Below, piece by piece: positions 1 to 12,881 of a stretch of DNA of 64,000 nucleotides (within the stretch, counting starts at the first letter, position 1; every line of letters begins with the position of its first letter). This DNA comes from Phytoseiulus persimilis (taxonomy: Eukaryota; Arthropoda; Arachnida; Mesostigmata; Phytoseiidae). The stretch is taken from positions 27,772,745 through 27,836,744 of the forward strand of contig CM075102.1 of the NCBI GenBank assembly GCA_037576195.1. The letters are read 5' to 3'. The position numbers were made by a program, and so were the translations under genes. A model generated the notes under the pieces. It searched no databases. It was not told the origin of the DNA and saw only the letters and a program-made list of their open reading frames with translations.

Positions 1-32
1 TAAACAGATTTTTCCAGCTAATATGAGAATCC

Positions 33-3000
33 TCACAAGGCGCTCTCGGTTGGCGCGGGGGGGTTGGCATCACTTCCGTTATCGTAGAAGTCGTAGTAAT
101 AGTACTGCCTTGCAGGTGGGAGGATGGAGCTCGAGGCGTGCTGCAATACATTCTGAGCGTTAGCTTCGTGCCATTAGATCCCAGCGAACAGTGAACAGGA
201 AGGACCCGATTTCTACAGTGGAGAATTTGAAAATAGACCCGGGACAGAGCGGCGCGAGTCTTCCACCGAGTGCTGTGGAACGTACCTGCGAGCTCCGTTC
301 TGAGGCCGTTTCGTCGACATCGCTATCGTAGTCTTGGTCTTTTGGCAGAGGAATTTTCCGCAACATAGCTAATTGGTCTTCCATCGTTAGTTGAGTTTCG
401 TCTTCTGTGGTGGGAGAGTCTGAGGAGCATGAGGCCAGCCAGCCAACTTCACGAGGTGAGTTTCCTCGATCATCATCACTGGGTGGATCGAAGGATACTT
501 GAACCTTCTTGTCTGGCGAACTATTCCTACTACCGTCCTTGAGGATTGAGGTCGCGGCGGTGAACGCCGAATCGTCTGTCGCTTCACCAACGTCCTCGCT
601 AAGTTTAGAGGCTGGAGCGCTACTCGAAACCTCAGCCTCCTGCTGTAAGTACTGAAATATTTGTTGAAACAGTTGAGCTAAAATCTTCCATCTTAGCCGA
701 GTCTCGTGTCAGAACGGAAATCGAGCAAAAACGGGCACATGCCATTGCCAAACAAATTCTCTGCAATCGCCAGTCTCTTCAACGATCCGGAACTCCCGTT
801 TCTGTCGTTCGAGTTGCAGTCTTGGCATTCATCACAATGTCAGCTTTTCCAACAAGTGTCCAAACAGGCTACTGTCAGAAAAGAATCAGGCTTTAAATAC
901 ATTTCGCGGAAGCATCTGATCATTCGTCTCTCTCATTGGGATCTCGTTGGGCATTCGATTCATAGCGACGCATATAATTGAATGAATGGAAACGATAAAC
1001 TTCGTTAAACAACCGTTCGTACTAGCATTCGAAAAGAGATATAATTCGAGAAAAATAGAAATGACAGTCTCGAACTCACAAGTGGAACGTCGCACTGTTC
1101 CGTGACCTGCTGGTCGGAATGCACACGTTCTATCACAGATGGCCGTTTGCCCTGCTGATCTCCTCCACAAAATCCGGACACAGAGCTGACTTCGCTCAAG
1201 GTTTCGGGCGATGCAAGAGGAGCCCCTCGAGGGTTCGGTGCCGGGAAAGAGAGGCCGAGGGAACTGAAGGAGCTCGCAGGCCGTGGAACCTCCGTCACCA
1301 CCTTGACACCCTGCATGGCACGCACCCGCTCCGCGATGTGTTCATCACCTTCCATGGGAGCCAGAGGATCGAGGACGAGGGGCTCGCCATGGAGGGCCAT
1401 AAGAACCTCGCTCCTGGCCGGAACGGCACGTTTCGGTTTTGTCGGACCACTCTTCGTCAGGAGTTTCCTAAGTGCCTCCAATACTTTGTCTGGCATATGG
1501 TCCTGAATCATTGACGGTGAGACAAGAACTTTGTCGAAGTTTCGCGGGTCTGTCCACAACGCTTGATATACCGGCTCCTCGTCCGAGCCGAAACCTATTT
1601 TCCTGCAAAAACACCAGCCATGAGAAACGAGGCCCCTTCCAAAGCGATCAAGAAACGATTGGAATCTAATCCTATTTTTCTTTCCCTCTCCCCCTCTCTC
1701 TCTCTCTCTCTCGCTTTCAACAATGGCACCATCCTGTGGCGAATACAGAACAAGCACTCACCTCCATAAACTTTTCTCGGAACGGACCGACGTGTCCGAG
1801 GTATCGTAGTTGGCCAAGTTATTTTTGGGGTGAGATCGGACTATGTGGATGATTCTTCCCGGCGGGAAAAGGGGTTCGGAACAGTTGAGGGTGATATTCG
1901 ACTCGGAATGCCGAAGACCGCTCCGCTCGTGTAGCATATGAGCTGCCAACTGATCTTCTTTGACCGAATCTCGTCCGCAACAAGAACAACACATCATTCC
2001 ACCCATGATAATCTTCCACTGAAAATGATGCGTCATGAGGTAGCTATTCTCATCGTGTCTCACCTCCTCGGAGATATGATCGGAAAATCGATCATCTATA
2101 CTTGGGATCGATCGGACGACAGAAAAACTGAGACTTCGACGGATCTGCGTCCGTCGCCGTACCTTAGGATCATCGCTATGGCTAATGGCATTCATGAGAT
2201 CACTTCTCAGAGCATCTATTTGATGGAGTCCTATCCGAGGCACGACATCCTTGCCGAGAACAACTGACGTAATGAAGCTTTTTGTTGCTTCGACTGCTGC
2301 TATACTCAGAGTGCCACCCGGGGGTGAATACGCATAACACACAAGATTTGGATGGGCCTTTTTCAGGAGAATCGACAGAATAGCCGCCGTCCCGGCGCCG
2401 AGAGAGTGCCCCACAAAAACGAGGTCATAGGTCGACGTCCCGCGGTCCTGAAAAGAGAAAAGTTCACAAACACTGACAATGGAGCCCCTTCGCCTAGTGT
2501 ACCTGCGTCAACTTCCCCGCCTTCCTCCCAATTAGAGCCCCTGTCTCCCCTCCCTGTCTGCGTTTCCTTGGACCTCGTGTCCGCGCCCTTTCATTCTATT
2601 CTGAGTCCGATTTCGAGTCAAACTCCTGCCGTGCTTGTCGCGCATTCTTGTCCCAGACGAAGAGTATTTTCTTCCTCCCGAAATCTGCTGCTTCCACGTA
2701 CCGAGCTGTAGCTGAACGCGTAATTCAAAAGGCCATCGTCGATTAATTTGCTTTTGATGTACTCGGCCGCTTTCACCATTCCTTTGTGCCCGATCCAGTC
2801 CGCACGCGGGGATTCGACCGGTAGCTCTTCTCCATCGGCATTCAAGTCTGTGAGTACATCCTGGAGCGAGAGGGTTCCCCTGATGCTCACGACAACTGTG
2901 CGCCGTTCATGGTCCAGAGAGATCAAGAACGGGGTCTCGTTAACCTAAAACGTCGGTTGAATAGGATTTCATTCATCGGGCGACGGCTCGCTCCGTCGAA

Positions 3001-6000
3001 TCACGCACGCCTCATGGAACGGTGAGGAAGCTCACCGATTCCAGTCTGATGGTTCTATGATATGCTCTGTTCATTCATTCATCTCGGACTCACGTTGACG
3101 TGGTAGCTGACGTAGATAACTTGAACGTTGGGATTGTTCTTCATGAGCATTTGATCAACGGCGGCGAAATTGCATAGACAGCAGTTGTCCTCGATGACGA
3201 TAGAACGATTGGAATTCTCGGAATCTCGTTTCCACAGACAGCAGAGACATCTGAGCTGTCCCAGAAACGAGCACGCGCAAGCTTTACCAACCCCATTCGT
3301 CATGAGGTACATTGGCCAGCCGTAGACGCCCAGTGCGAATTGCATGTAGTGGGTGATGACTTCAATCTCTTCGCAGACCTCTGGTTCGTTAACATCTAAG
3401 AAGTTTGTCTGAGGGGTGATAGGGACTCCTGATAAAAACTGATACGTGTCGTTCTCAATTTGTTCTTGAATTGTTTCACGTTGCAGACGTTGATATTTTC
3501 TCAGGAGAACTAAACCTGCTGCGACATCTGTGCCTGATACGTTCAGGTCCCTGTTGAGTTCGGGCGGACATCGCGGAACGTCAAGGGGGAGGAGGAAGAT
3601 ATATATTCTCTTAGATCGAGGAAAACGTACTGACGACCCGCCGCTACTTTAGTGGCTTGGTCGAGAGAGCAGGCTCCTTCAGATCGATTCAATCGCCGGA
3701 AAGCTTCGCTCACCCACAAACTGGCCGCTACTCACCTGAAGAGATTCGAGAGGACCCGCGCGATCTCCATAAAGGAGTTGCCGTACTTTTCCGGTCGTCT
3801 GGAACAGCATCTTAGCGGGTCACATGCTTTCGACAAGGAGTTTCTGTACTCTCTCAGTGCATGGAAGAAACCCTCCGAGAAACAACAAAGAAGTCCTGCG
3901 AACAAACGAGCGAACCATTTAAAATCCATTGATTCAAACAGATTTCGAGCCGCAAGACGGTCAGCTAGGTCGGTTCGGCTGCCCACGGCTACCATCAAGT
4001 ATATCTTGTGCTTCCCGACCTCCGCTTTTCATCTCATCTGCCTTGCAAGTATAAGTTGTTATGATAGAGATACCATCGTAAAAGCAAGAATTCTTCGCTG
4101 TTGGAGTAACCATGTTCCATCATGGCGATATGAAATTCGTTTCCCGCGTTCATTGCAGGCGATGCGATCATTCAATTTTCGCCAAGTTGGTCGCTAGCTC
4201 TCTGACAATGTAGCTCCAGTGGCGATGTTCGTCTCAAAACGAATGACGAGTGTTTCGTGACGAACATTGAAAAGAGCCCAGCATGGATCTCGAATGATGA
4301 CTTTGCCTAAAAAATGTTCCATATGGGGGAATCTTGCGAAGCCCAGCTCTCCCTGACGCGCATTATATCGCCAAAGAGAAATAACCGATAGTATCACAAC
4401 TAATATTTGAGGATATGGATGTTGCACAAGTGTGTGGCCGTTGGGATCGTCGGCGTTCCGCTCTACGGAAACGTGAAGAATTTTTGCCATCCTGAGTGAG
4501 GGGTTCAACCGATCGAAAGTTCCCGGCAGTCAGAGCATCCGGAGGAGCCAGTAGAGCTACCGGTCGGAAAAATCTCATGTTCACATAGGGGTCAGAACTT
4601 CTCGAGCAAATTCCTAACCTCCTGAGTCAGCTCAGCAATCGGGACCGATGGCGGAACCGGTGGGGATGTTGTTCAAGAACCGAACCCAGCGTTCACATGC
4701 CGAGCCGAATCAAAGTTCTCCTGAGATAGGCGTCGGAGTTGAATCGACCGACATTAATTCCGGAGCTGAGTCGTACAGTCAGTCTCCGATGGTTCAGAAA
4801 CGCAAGAATGAGAACTATCGCTCCAGAAACAGACAAACATCGGACCGTTCCGACGAAGTGAGCTGGGACGAAAAGCGCATTGGAATGTAAGAGACGAATC
4901 CGGACGTCCGGTCCGCGCTGTCGTGTGGGAAGTTCTCACAGGAGTTTTTGGACAGGAAACAGGATCCTGTCGAGGAACTTACTTGAGCGGGTATCCTGTT
5001 CTATCTGACTCATCCTCCGCTGTACCCTCCGTCCTCTTCCCGATCCACTCGAAGTCCTACGCCCATCTGGAAAGCAAGATTGTTTGGGTCCCAATTCTGA
5101 AGCAAGGAATCTCCAATGATCCGAGGCGACGCCGCAGGTCGAGCCTACGGCTCCCACCCTCAACTCCGTCATATGGCCGAGAGAATATCCACGAGAGGCG
5201 TAGATAATCTGGATCACCCGGCCATCACCGTTGCTTGGAGGAAAAAACTTGCAGCATCCGACAGTCTGGCAGTACAAAAGAACCCATGCGGGTAGCGCGC
5301 CCCTATTAGCGGATGATTGGATTGCGCCAGCATGCGATTGTCTCACACGGAGTTCGCGCGAGAAATATCAAACTTTCTGGATTCAAACAAACATTCTCGC
5401 GTTTCAATATCTCATAACGAGTTCCAACTCTCTGGTGTTGACGAAGAAGAGCTTTAAAGGAACATGTGAAGTACGGGGTCTCTGTAATAGCGAGCCTTCT
5501 GAAAGGTTCGCGTGGGAGCTCGAACAGCGAATGTTTCCGACCGCGTCACTCATTCAACCCTTTCGAATATCCCGACATGCTCTGCCAGATCTCGAGGTCC
5601 CCTGGTCGGCGCACGCCGCACAGCTTTTCAATTCACCTCAGCTTGTATAAATATCACCCAGACCTTGCTCGCTGCCAGTGAAAATCTGTGAGGAGAACTC
5701 GTTCCTGACACCCACGTCGAGCTTCGAAAACTTCTTCTATGAAAGCAGCGAGTTTCAAATGAACGTGACAGAGAGTTCGCCTCCACCGAAGCCCTCGAAG
5801 GTCTGATATAATTTTGCAGAGCCTTGCTCCCCCCACCGACCTCATCTCCCGACGGAGCCGCTATATCGAGAAGCTGTTCGAACGTCATGGTACAAAGCGA
5901 GTTCCAAGAATCCGGACCTCTCGAGGCGCTCACTGGGATAACTATGTGCGCACAATTGTATGTGAGCCACGGCCGTCCGTTCAGAGTATCCGTTCTTCGT

Positions 6001-7039
6001 TTGCCACGATATACAGCGAGCCTATCGGCACCATCAAAATCATTTACAGCAGCCGGCGTCGACCGTTGTAGCTCGTGTTTGGTTTTGAGTCGTGCATGAC
6101 GACCATCGTTTCAATATCAGGACGGAGGCTGATCTCACGACCTCACATCCATGGTGCACACATGTACCCCAGCGAATGCGAGGCCCATCTCGAAATTTTC
6201 TCAGCCTGCTCTCCAAATGACTGAGCTGGATACTGAGCTGTACTGATTCATAATAGGATCGGGTTCTTCCGTTTTGAGACATCATGACGAAGGTGCTCGG
6301 AGAAGGTCAATCTCGATTCGTTCGGTCTTAGACTTCCCGATTGCGGGTTCTTTCCTTGCTTCCCGGTTCTTATCGAACTTCAGGGCAATAGAGAACGAGT
6401 TTGGACCTCACGCAGGAGTTCATGAAATGGATCAGATACGGGCGGATCAGATGCGCCAACTTCAACGGATGCCTCGTCGGCATGAAAGCGCCTGCTCTGC
6501 TCCGTTTTCAAGTCGTTCATTTCCAGAACACTTCTCATAAGAATGAGCAGTGACGGAATGACATGCGTTCGGGGGGGGTTTGGATTAGAAGTCACAGGCT
6601 CACCGGAATTCCATCTGGGAACCGACGGGGTGATTGCGAGATACCTCTCCCGTTCATACCGGAATTGTGAAACAAAGGAAGCCCGCGCTCCACGAAAAAC
6701 AACAACTGTGATTTTCCGGCGGTAAGCGCCTGCGCGAATTCCAATCTTCATCGAATGATCCTCGAGGAGCTAATCAGGTGGAATCACATGGTTTTCAGCC
6801 GGAGTCACTACAGAATATCGTCCGCGATGAAGGAAGAAGAAATGAGCTGCGGGTCACCTTACTTGAATTGATCTGTGTCGATTGATCTTTCGGTTCGATG
6901 TGCCTTTCAACAGGAACGTCTTTCCTGAACTCCTGCACTTCCTGCACTCGGCGTTTTACGAACTTCAGGAGAGGCTCCCCTTTCGCGCCACCGACTATTG
7001 TAGAAACCATCCCGAGCAAGATCAGTGGCGATGAACGAA
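33..7039 (-). CDS. DAGLA: sn1-specific diacylglycerol lipase alpha (DAGL), N-terminus incomplete
   Basis: Membrane serine hydrolase that makes 2-arachidonoylglycerol from diacylglycerol. Confident exons: 3895-3736, 3550-3094, 2944-2702, 2447-2163, 2018-1762, 1602-1080, 642-286 and 140-33 (stop at 33-35); all phases match. The lipase core shows IRGTLS, the nucleophile elbow GHSLGAGTAA (exon 2447-2163), the catalytic Asp in VVLGKDVVPRIG and the His in PPGRIIHIV, plus family signatures AVYGWPMYL-like and EDNCC. The regulatory loop between the Asp and His parts is short. The Ser/Pro/acidic tail ends in PTESAL. Two further exons fit by phase and are less sure: 7039-6863 (hydrophobic PLILLGMVSTIVGG followed by a basic KFVKRR stretch, like transmembrane helix 4 of DAGL) and 5066-4983 (basic linker). 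Helices 1-3 and the start codon were not found; they should lie further right, before about 10.8 kb. Confidence 0.9.
1684..1712. repeat. (CT)n / (GA)n microsatellite
   Basis: A nearly pure run of CT dinucleotides (GA on the coding strand) within the 159-bp DAGL intron between exons 2018-1762 and 1602-1080. Confidence 0.8.
4983..5066 (-). other. Candidate in-frame cassette exon of the DAGL gene
   Basis: On the minus strand a good acceptor (TTGCTTTCCAG) precedes 5066 and a strong donor (GTAAGTTCC) follows 4983. The 84 nt are open in the one frame that joins exon 7039-6863 (phase 1 out) to exon 3895-3736 (phase 1 in), so it can be included or skipped without a frameshift. It would encode a Gly/Ser/Arg-rich basic stretch (GRRTSSGSGRGRRVQRR) at the place where other arthropod DAGLs have a basic linker between helix 4 and the lipase domain. 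No transcript evidence is available. Confidence 0.4.
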
Positions 7040-10000
7040 CTGTTCGATGGATGGAGAATTCGAATTCGATACCGTACCGGCGGCACTCGAGCGACGATAC
7101 GAAGCGACACTGACAGAATTCCAGAATAATGAGGATTCTGTCGCTTCTTTGGCGACTTTTCTTTATCACGCGACGCTCAAATCACCATCTCCTGAGTATT
7201 TGTCTGAGCGTGAGGGCGAGCACGCCTGGCTGTCCTTCGACTTTTGCCTGATAGTCCGTGAGCGTGGGTGACTCGCGCGGTCAACCAGGGACGGAAAAAC
7301 CGATCGAGGAAAGACGCACAAAACAACATTCAAAGCTAGATGAAGTAGTTCCACAATGGTCACTCAATCAAAAATTCAAAACGCTGAACCACCGCAGCGA
7401 ACGAGCGCTGCTCCGTTCCGGAAGTACGAGTTTAGCCGTCACATTCGTCTCCCGCGTTCTCCCTCGATGACAACCAAACAACCACCTCCAATCGGATATC
7501 CGATGGAAATTTCTTCGATGATTGTGGCGGCCATCGCTGCCAACGCGGAGAAATTGGAGAGAGGAAACAGGCCTGCAGAACTATCATCATCCGGTTCCTT
7601 GAAGGAAGTCTCTCACGACTCCGAGTTCGATCAGCAACACCGTTCTCTAACGGGCCTGATTTTCAGCGAGTTTAGAGTCCGCACGAACGAAAGGGTCTCT
7701 CATCGAGAAACGGTGGTTTCACGTAAACACAATCGACCACTGTAGGGAGCAGAACCACGAATACCGCCATGCCTGGGCCTTTCGCAGTCGGTCCGCCTGC
7801 GCGCCGGCTCTTAGCTCGCTGTTTGAAACGCGCGATAATCGACTGCAGCGCGATCATCACATTCAAGGATGGCGTCCTTATCCGCAGATGAGCAAACGGA
7901 CTTCTTCCTCGACCCTGTGACAAGATCAATTCGGATCAGCTGCGAAAACGCTCGAGAGATCATTACTCGTTCTCTCCGATGGCATCCCGAGAGTCTTCGG
8001 CCAAGCGAAGACGAGTAATCGCAATGATATCTCCACTGGGGGAGGTTGCTGGAGAGATTTTGGTCGTTCGCTCGCTCTCCTGGGCAACCTTAGCAGAGTG
8101 GACAAACACTCTACAGTATAACGACTCCTCATCCACTCTATTCACAGATAGACGGACATTAATACGCATACTAACCCGAAACCGCGATAAGGGACCACAA
8201 ACAGACGGAGAAGCACTTTTCGGATAACGAGCTGACGAAAGCTCCACACGTATCAAGTTCTTCCTCCCGCAGCGAGTCTCACTCGACGCCCGAACATTCA
8301 TCGGGAGATGAATATTCGGGGAAATTAGCGCGCAGACGGGAAACTTTCACAAACTCTGCCGGAAACGGTCCCGATGTCGTTTTCTCCGGTGAGAAACTCG
8401 ACAAAGGAAGACGTTGAGCGGACTTGGGCTCGCTGAGATGGAGAGTGCGAGACCAATAAAATGGCATGCAAACTAGATTAGCGGCTAAATTAGTTCGGTC
8501 GAAAGACTCAAGCCAATCTCAGGCGAGCCGAGTCGTCGACGAGTTGGTCTCGGTCTGAGAGACGTCCGAAATAACTCATTGGGAGCCGACGGATCTCCTA
8601 ACGCTTTCTGGGCATCCGCTTCCTACCAGACATGCCACTTCCTGACCTCAATTCTGAGAGCCGACTCTCGAAGGTGTCCCAATCGGTATGCGGATTGGAA
8701 CTGATTGAATAATCGGAAACTTGCGGTTGCTGCTGCTTCGTCGTCGTGTTGCAGCGCCATGGTTTGTCTCAGTGACTTCATGAGCTGGCTAAATCCGCCG
8801 CTGCCCTTCTCACAACGGGAACTAACTGAAATCTATCAGAGAAACGCATCTGCTCAAATCCGCAACCGCGCTCACCGATTCAACTTGAATTGCTGGCCAG
8901 CGCCGACTTCTGCAACTGACTATACCACATGCCCCTGGTACACTTCTCCATCAGAAGATACGATTTGTGAAGCTCGATTTTACTCGTGACCTGAATGAAA
9001 TTGCGACTCGGAACGGGACCTCGTGGCCCGAGGCGGGAGGCTCGAGGTTCGCCAATGTTGCGGGCTCTCCGTTGTGTCTGATCGACTGTTCAGCGGCAAC
9101 AGATGCAGGACATCAGGCTCAGTGTCGCGCATTCCAGAATATGACGTTCTGACTTGGGAGCCATAAGGGCATTGCTGGACTCAGTTGTACTTTAGTAGCG
9201 ATATCGGGCGTCCACTCTTCCAAACAAGACATGTATCCATACATCGTAGGTTGAACAATATTGGGCCTAAGCACCACAGCAGTCCCAACAGCGGACACTG
9301 CCCGATGGTACATAACATCCTTCTCAACAATGATATGCATCCGCGTTGGAGGATCTCGGGCCATCCGGAGCGAAGCTGCTCGCGATAGCCCTCCGCGCAC
9401 TGACACTTTTTCTTTCTCCAAGTCGTCCGGAGAGGTCTGGCTACGCAGACGTTTGGCAAAAAGTTCGATTTCGTTGCAAAGTCATTCGTCGCCCTCCTGT
9501 GGATCCGACGCGCCCGGAAGAGGGTTCATCAACTCGGCAGCCTCATCCTCGCTGTTGGTTCCACTCCAAAAGGTCTCGGCCCACGGAGACCTTCACTCAC
9601 TTCAGAGGCCAACCCCACCGCGGCGCCGTGAGTTCCGGATTATTCTCTCGCGAAGGTTCCTCCAGCACTCAACATCGCGTGTCGTTCTCTTCCAAGGAGA
9701 TACTCTCACCGAAAGGGAAATTCGTTAACATCGCATCGGAAATGTATGCAGTGGAATATTACAGGAAAACCCTAGAATTCCCTCGGGCTTCACCCGGTAG
9801 TTCGAGCAACACAAGAGCCGCTGGGATGGATCCCTGCACCCCACGAGAAAGTGGACTCACTGCATATGAGAGACGAATGGCGTATGGAGTGAGGTTGCGT
9901 CGAGGGAACATGGTTTCTAGAAAATGTTTGGGCAAGAAAAGAACCCAAGTTGCTCCATGACGAAGCCAGGCCGAAATTCGGGAACAAGATGATGAAACTT

Positions 10001-10882
10001 TCGAACTCACCCCTTGCCGACCCCAGCTTGGCTGTTATGGTCGGACGCTGTTCTCCAACCTCTATGTGGTGTCCATTGTAGTCTACAATGTTCTACATTA
10101 CAACCCGCCACCGCGCGCTCACACCACACACCCAGACATTCCACTGTTTACGTCAAAACCAGAGGAGACTAAATGTGGTTACGACCCTGAGAGAGCCCGA
10201 AACTAGATGAAGTGCCGGACGAAGGACTGAGCCGCGCCAAAATACGTCGGGAAGCACTACGGAATCAGACATACTAAGGTTGTTCCTGTACTCGGAAGTT
10301 CAACCCACAGTTCTCCGCGGGTTTCAGCTAGCTCACACCCTGTCGAACGTTCGTTTCTCTGTTCTGTAAATCAACCGACGCACACCGAGATGCTTCAGAG
10401 GAGCGAAAGAACAGCACGCCCGCGCAGCTGTGACTAAGAGTTTGAGTCACTCTTGATACCGATGAAGCCGAGGTGCTGAAGCTCAGGAGCGGCACGTGAC
10501 TTCAACGACGCCCATTTGTACTTTATCTTCTCAGCTCGCCCTATCTCTTGCTCATTTTCGCAGCCGTGGTCCCAATTCGTAAACAATAGCTTTGCCAATG
10601 GGGGCTAACCCCCGTGAGGAGCTTCTCCACGTCGTTTTCCACAAGGAGCTCCATTCAATAGAAGCAAAACCCCATGGTTGGACCAGTATGAATTTCCTCT
10701 CTAACTTTCGGAATACTTCGTCACTTTATTGGAGCATCTTTGATGAATATTTGATGGTAGACGCCAGCGTCAAATACATAAGATACCTGTTACAAGCCCG
10801 GAGGGACCCGAAAACAACATTAAGTTAAGTAGTCTATCCTCTAGGCCAGGTCCTCAAGACTGGAACTGCAAGAACGTCTATT
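7040..10882. other. Low-information stretch 5' of the recognised DAGL exons
   Basis: No gene recognised. One minus-strand patch ending at 7362 follows a T-rich acceptor and encodes a hydrophobic segment (VELLHLALNVVLCVF) that could be DAGL helix 3. Donor-like sites on the minus strand near 9857 (GTGAGTCC) and 10010 (GTGAGTTCG) may belong to 5' exons of that gene. The many short open frames on both strands show no family resemblance. Confidence 0.4.
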
Positions 10883-12142
10883 TCAGCTGAACAGGACATC
10901 TCGTCGACATTTTTTGAATTTTGTCACGCATTCATCTTGATTCCTACTGCGGCCTTCAGCGTCTCGTTTCTGGCGAACCTCGTTTTCGCCGGTATTTGCC
11001 CCACCGGAGAAATTTATTGCTTCTCGAGTGAGCTGGCAGACGTACATCGCCCTGCAACGGAGAAGAAACATAGAGCCATCGCCGACACGGATCAACATAT
11101 ATTCAGCAACCTCGAGCCTCTATCCGGCTCAGAGTAAACTGTTCCTCGAATTTCATTCGGAAGTTGAGAGAAACGAACGACCGCCACTCACTTGCAATCA
11201 TTCGACGCGCTCGGCCATTCCGTTACTATGTTTTTCGCAATCTTAAATCCTTTTCCAAGTGTGTCGGAACTAGCCATCCTCAGAAGTGTATCAGGCAGAT
11301 CGAATTCGCTCCCTCCCTCGGCGGTTCCATCATCGCTCCTCCGTTTGATTCCGAGGAAACCATTAACAAAGTTTGAAACAGGACTCCGGTGCGGCGGACC
11401 GTGATGGTGATACGAATGGTAATGGTCTGAAGAACGCAGGTGCCCTATCAGTTCAAGGGAATTGAATCTATCTCGTTCCTGATTCCCGCGGCTTGAGAAT
11501 CTAATTTTCTGATCCATCCTGAACGCAAGAAATGTACTTACTGAACAACTGCAACATCGCTGGCAGCACTGAGAGAGAGTAGATGAGGGCTGCAAACATG
11601 ACGGTGCTCATTCCACCGTACCATGGCCATCCTCCCCAGGGCCCGACAGGACCGCCCCAACCGGGAATGATCTGGCGGTTGTCGAGAACGACTTGGCCGT
11701 CCTGTTTTGCTGCTTCTGGAATGAATTCAAACCATGATTGCTGATCACTCATAGAGAGGAGGACACAGACACTCCGGAAGGTATCCAAAAGGCTGGACGA
11801 AAACGATAGAACTGGTCTCGGAATCCGAGCGGTAAGGCGAACCCACTTTTCTTGAGTTCACCCGATGCTTCGGCGCCGACGACGACGAAGCGGAAGAAAA
11901 CCAGAGCCACGAGTCCGTAGACGAGGATGAGTTTGTTGGACGCCATTCGAACGCCCATCATTGGCACAACGATCACTGAGAGGTTGATGACTGACTTGAG
12001 GAAGACTCGAGCTCGGACTCGTCTTTTTACTAGAGAAAATCCTCCTTCTTACCTGGGAGGGGGGAAAACTTTTGTTGAGAGACGGCACGGCGGATGAACA
12101 CACAACAGCCCACAGAATAAGTGCTGGAAATAACCGAAACAA
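10883..12142 (-). CDS. Unrecognised five-exon secreted/membrane protein, His- and Gly/Trp-rich with a C-terminal cysteine motif
   Basis: Five exons join in phase: 12142-12053, 11994-11847, 11715-11542, 11444-11192 and 11051-10883, giving 277 residues. Exon 1 is a signal peptide (MFRLFPALILWAVVCSSAVPS) ending at a consensus donor. Exon 2 encodes a long hydrophobic run (LILVYGLVALVFFRFVVV). Exon 3 has a Pro/Gly/Trp stretch (IIPGWGGPVGPWGGWPWYGG) followed by a second hydrophobic helix (MFAALIYSLSVLPAMLQLF). Exon 4 opens with a histidine cluster (HYHSYHHHG). The last exon carries paired cysteines (DCKAMYVC, then DECVTKFKKC). This layout is typical of lineage-restricted arthropod extracellular proteins, but I do not recognise the family and assign no function. 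It lies between the DAGL gene and NRF-6 on the same strand. The closed phases over four introns are the main support. Confidence 0.68.
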
Positions 12143-12881
12143 TCTGTTCTTGCCCGCGTTGCGGCCGGTCCATTCCCAAAAGGTGATGCAACTTCGCTCA
12201 CTGAAAGCTGTAGAGTTAAACTCCTCGAAGCTACGACCCTGATTCGTACTCCGTGAGTCTGAAACAAAATTTCGGAGACGCGAACACCGAGTTGCTGCAC
12301 TCCGTCCAGAGACGCTGAATCTTCAATCGATTTCCATATGTAACTCGCCGATTATAGCGTGACTTTGCGAATCTCTCATCCGGCCCCTTCATTAACAGGC
12401 GACCGATATGTTCGGTAGCTGAAGTCATCAATGGTAAAGAGCTATCTTCTTGCCCGAACTGCAGTCAAACGACAACCACGAGCAAGCACACAGTTTCGCC
12501 GATCCACACAAAAGCTCCCAGCTACAGTCTGTTTCTCAGCAACAATGCCACACGTCTCTTTGTGGGTGCTTGTTGATGAAGTTGAGTGAAGATTTCATTA
12601 GATGCCATCTTTCTCGCCATTTTGCTCCTCGCACATCCGGATTCGCTAACGAGAAGGCTCGCCGAACATTATGAATGACAAATATTCGGATTCCCTGCTG
12701 ACCAAACTATATTTTTCCTGTTCCACGAGTCGTTCTTTCAACTGCTTGACATTCAATCGTATTGAATCCTGAGCTCCATATGAATAACTTATTCTCAGTA
12801 GATAGGGTTTGGATCGAGAACTTCTTCCCGAGGTACATAGGGCTCAAACCGATGATCCAAGACTAAGGCGGATCGACTGGC
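12143..12881. other. Intergenic interval
   Basis: 739 bp between the start of the unrecognised secreted-protein gene and the stop of NRF-6, both on the minus strand. It should hold the NRF-6 3' UTR and the secreted-protein promoter. No further coding signal seen. Confidence 0.6.

Noticed and set aside
4194-4508. Minus-strand frame whose pattern FNVRHETLVIRFETNIATG resembles the DAGL helix 3 consensus
   Set aside because: It is too polar to be a membrane helix and lies on the wrong side (3') of the helix-4 exon; the match is probably chance.
9759-10010. Minus-strand frame ending at a GTGAGTCC donor
   Set aside because: No homology to DAGL or any other family and no matching acceptor; at most a 5' UTR exon.
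11501-11788. Reading the frame through to SKYISCVQDGSEN as the C-terminus of the secreted-protein gene
   Set aside because: A consensus GTAAGT donor precedes those residues, and splicing to 11444 restores a long frame with cysteine motifs.
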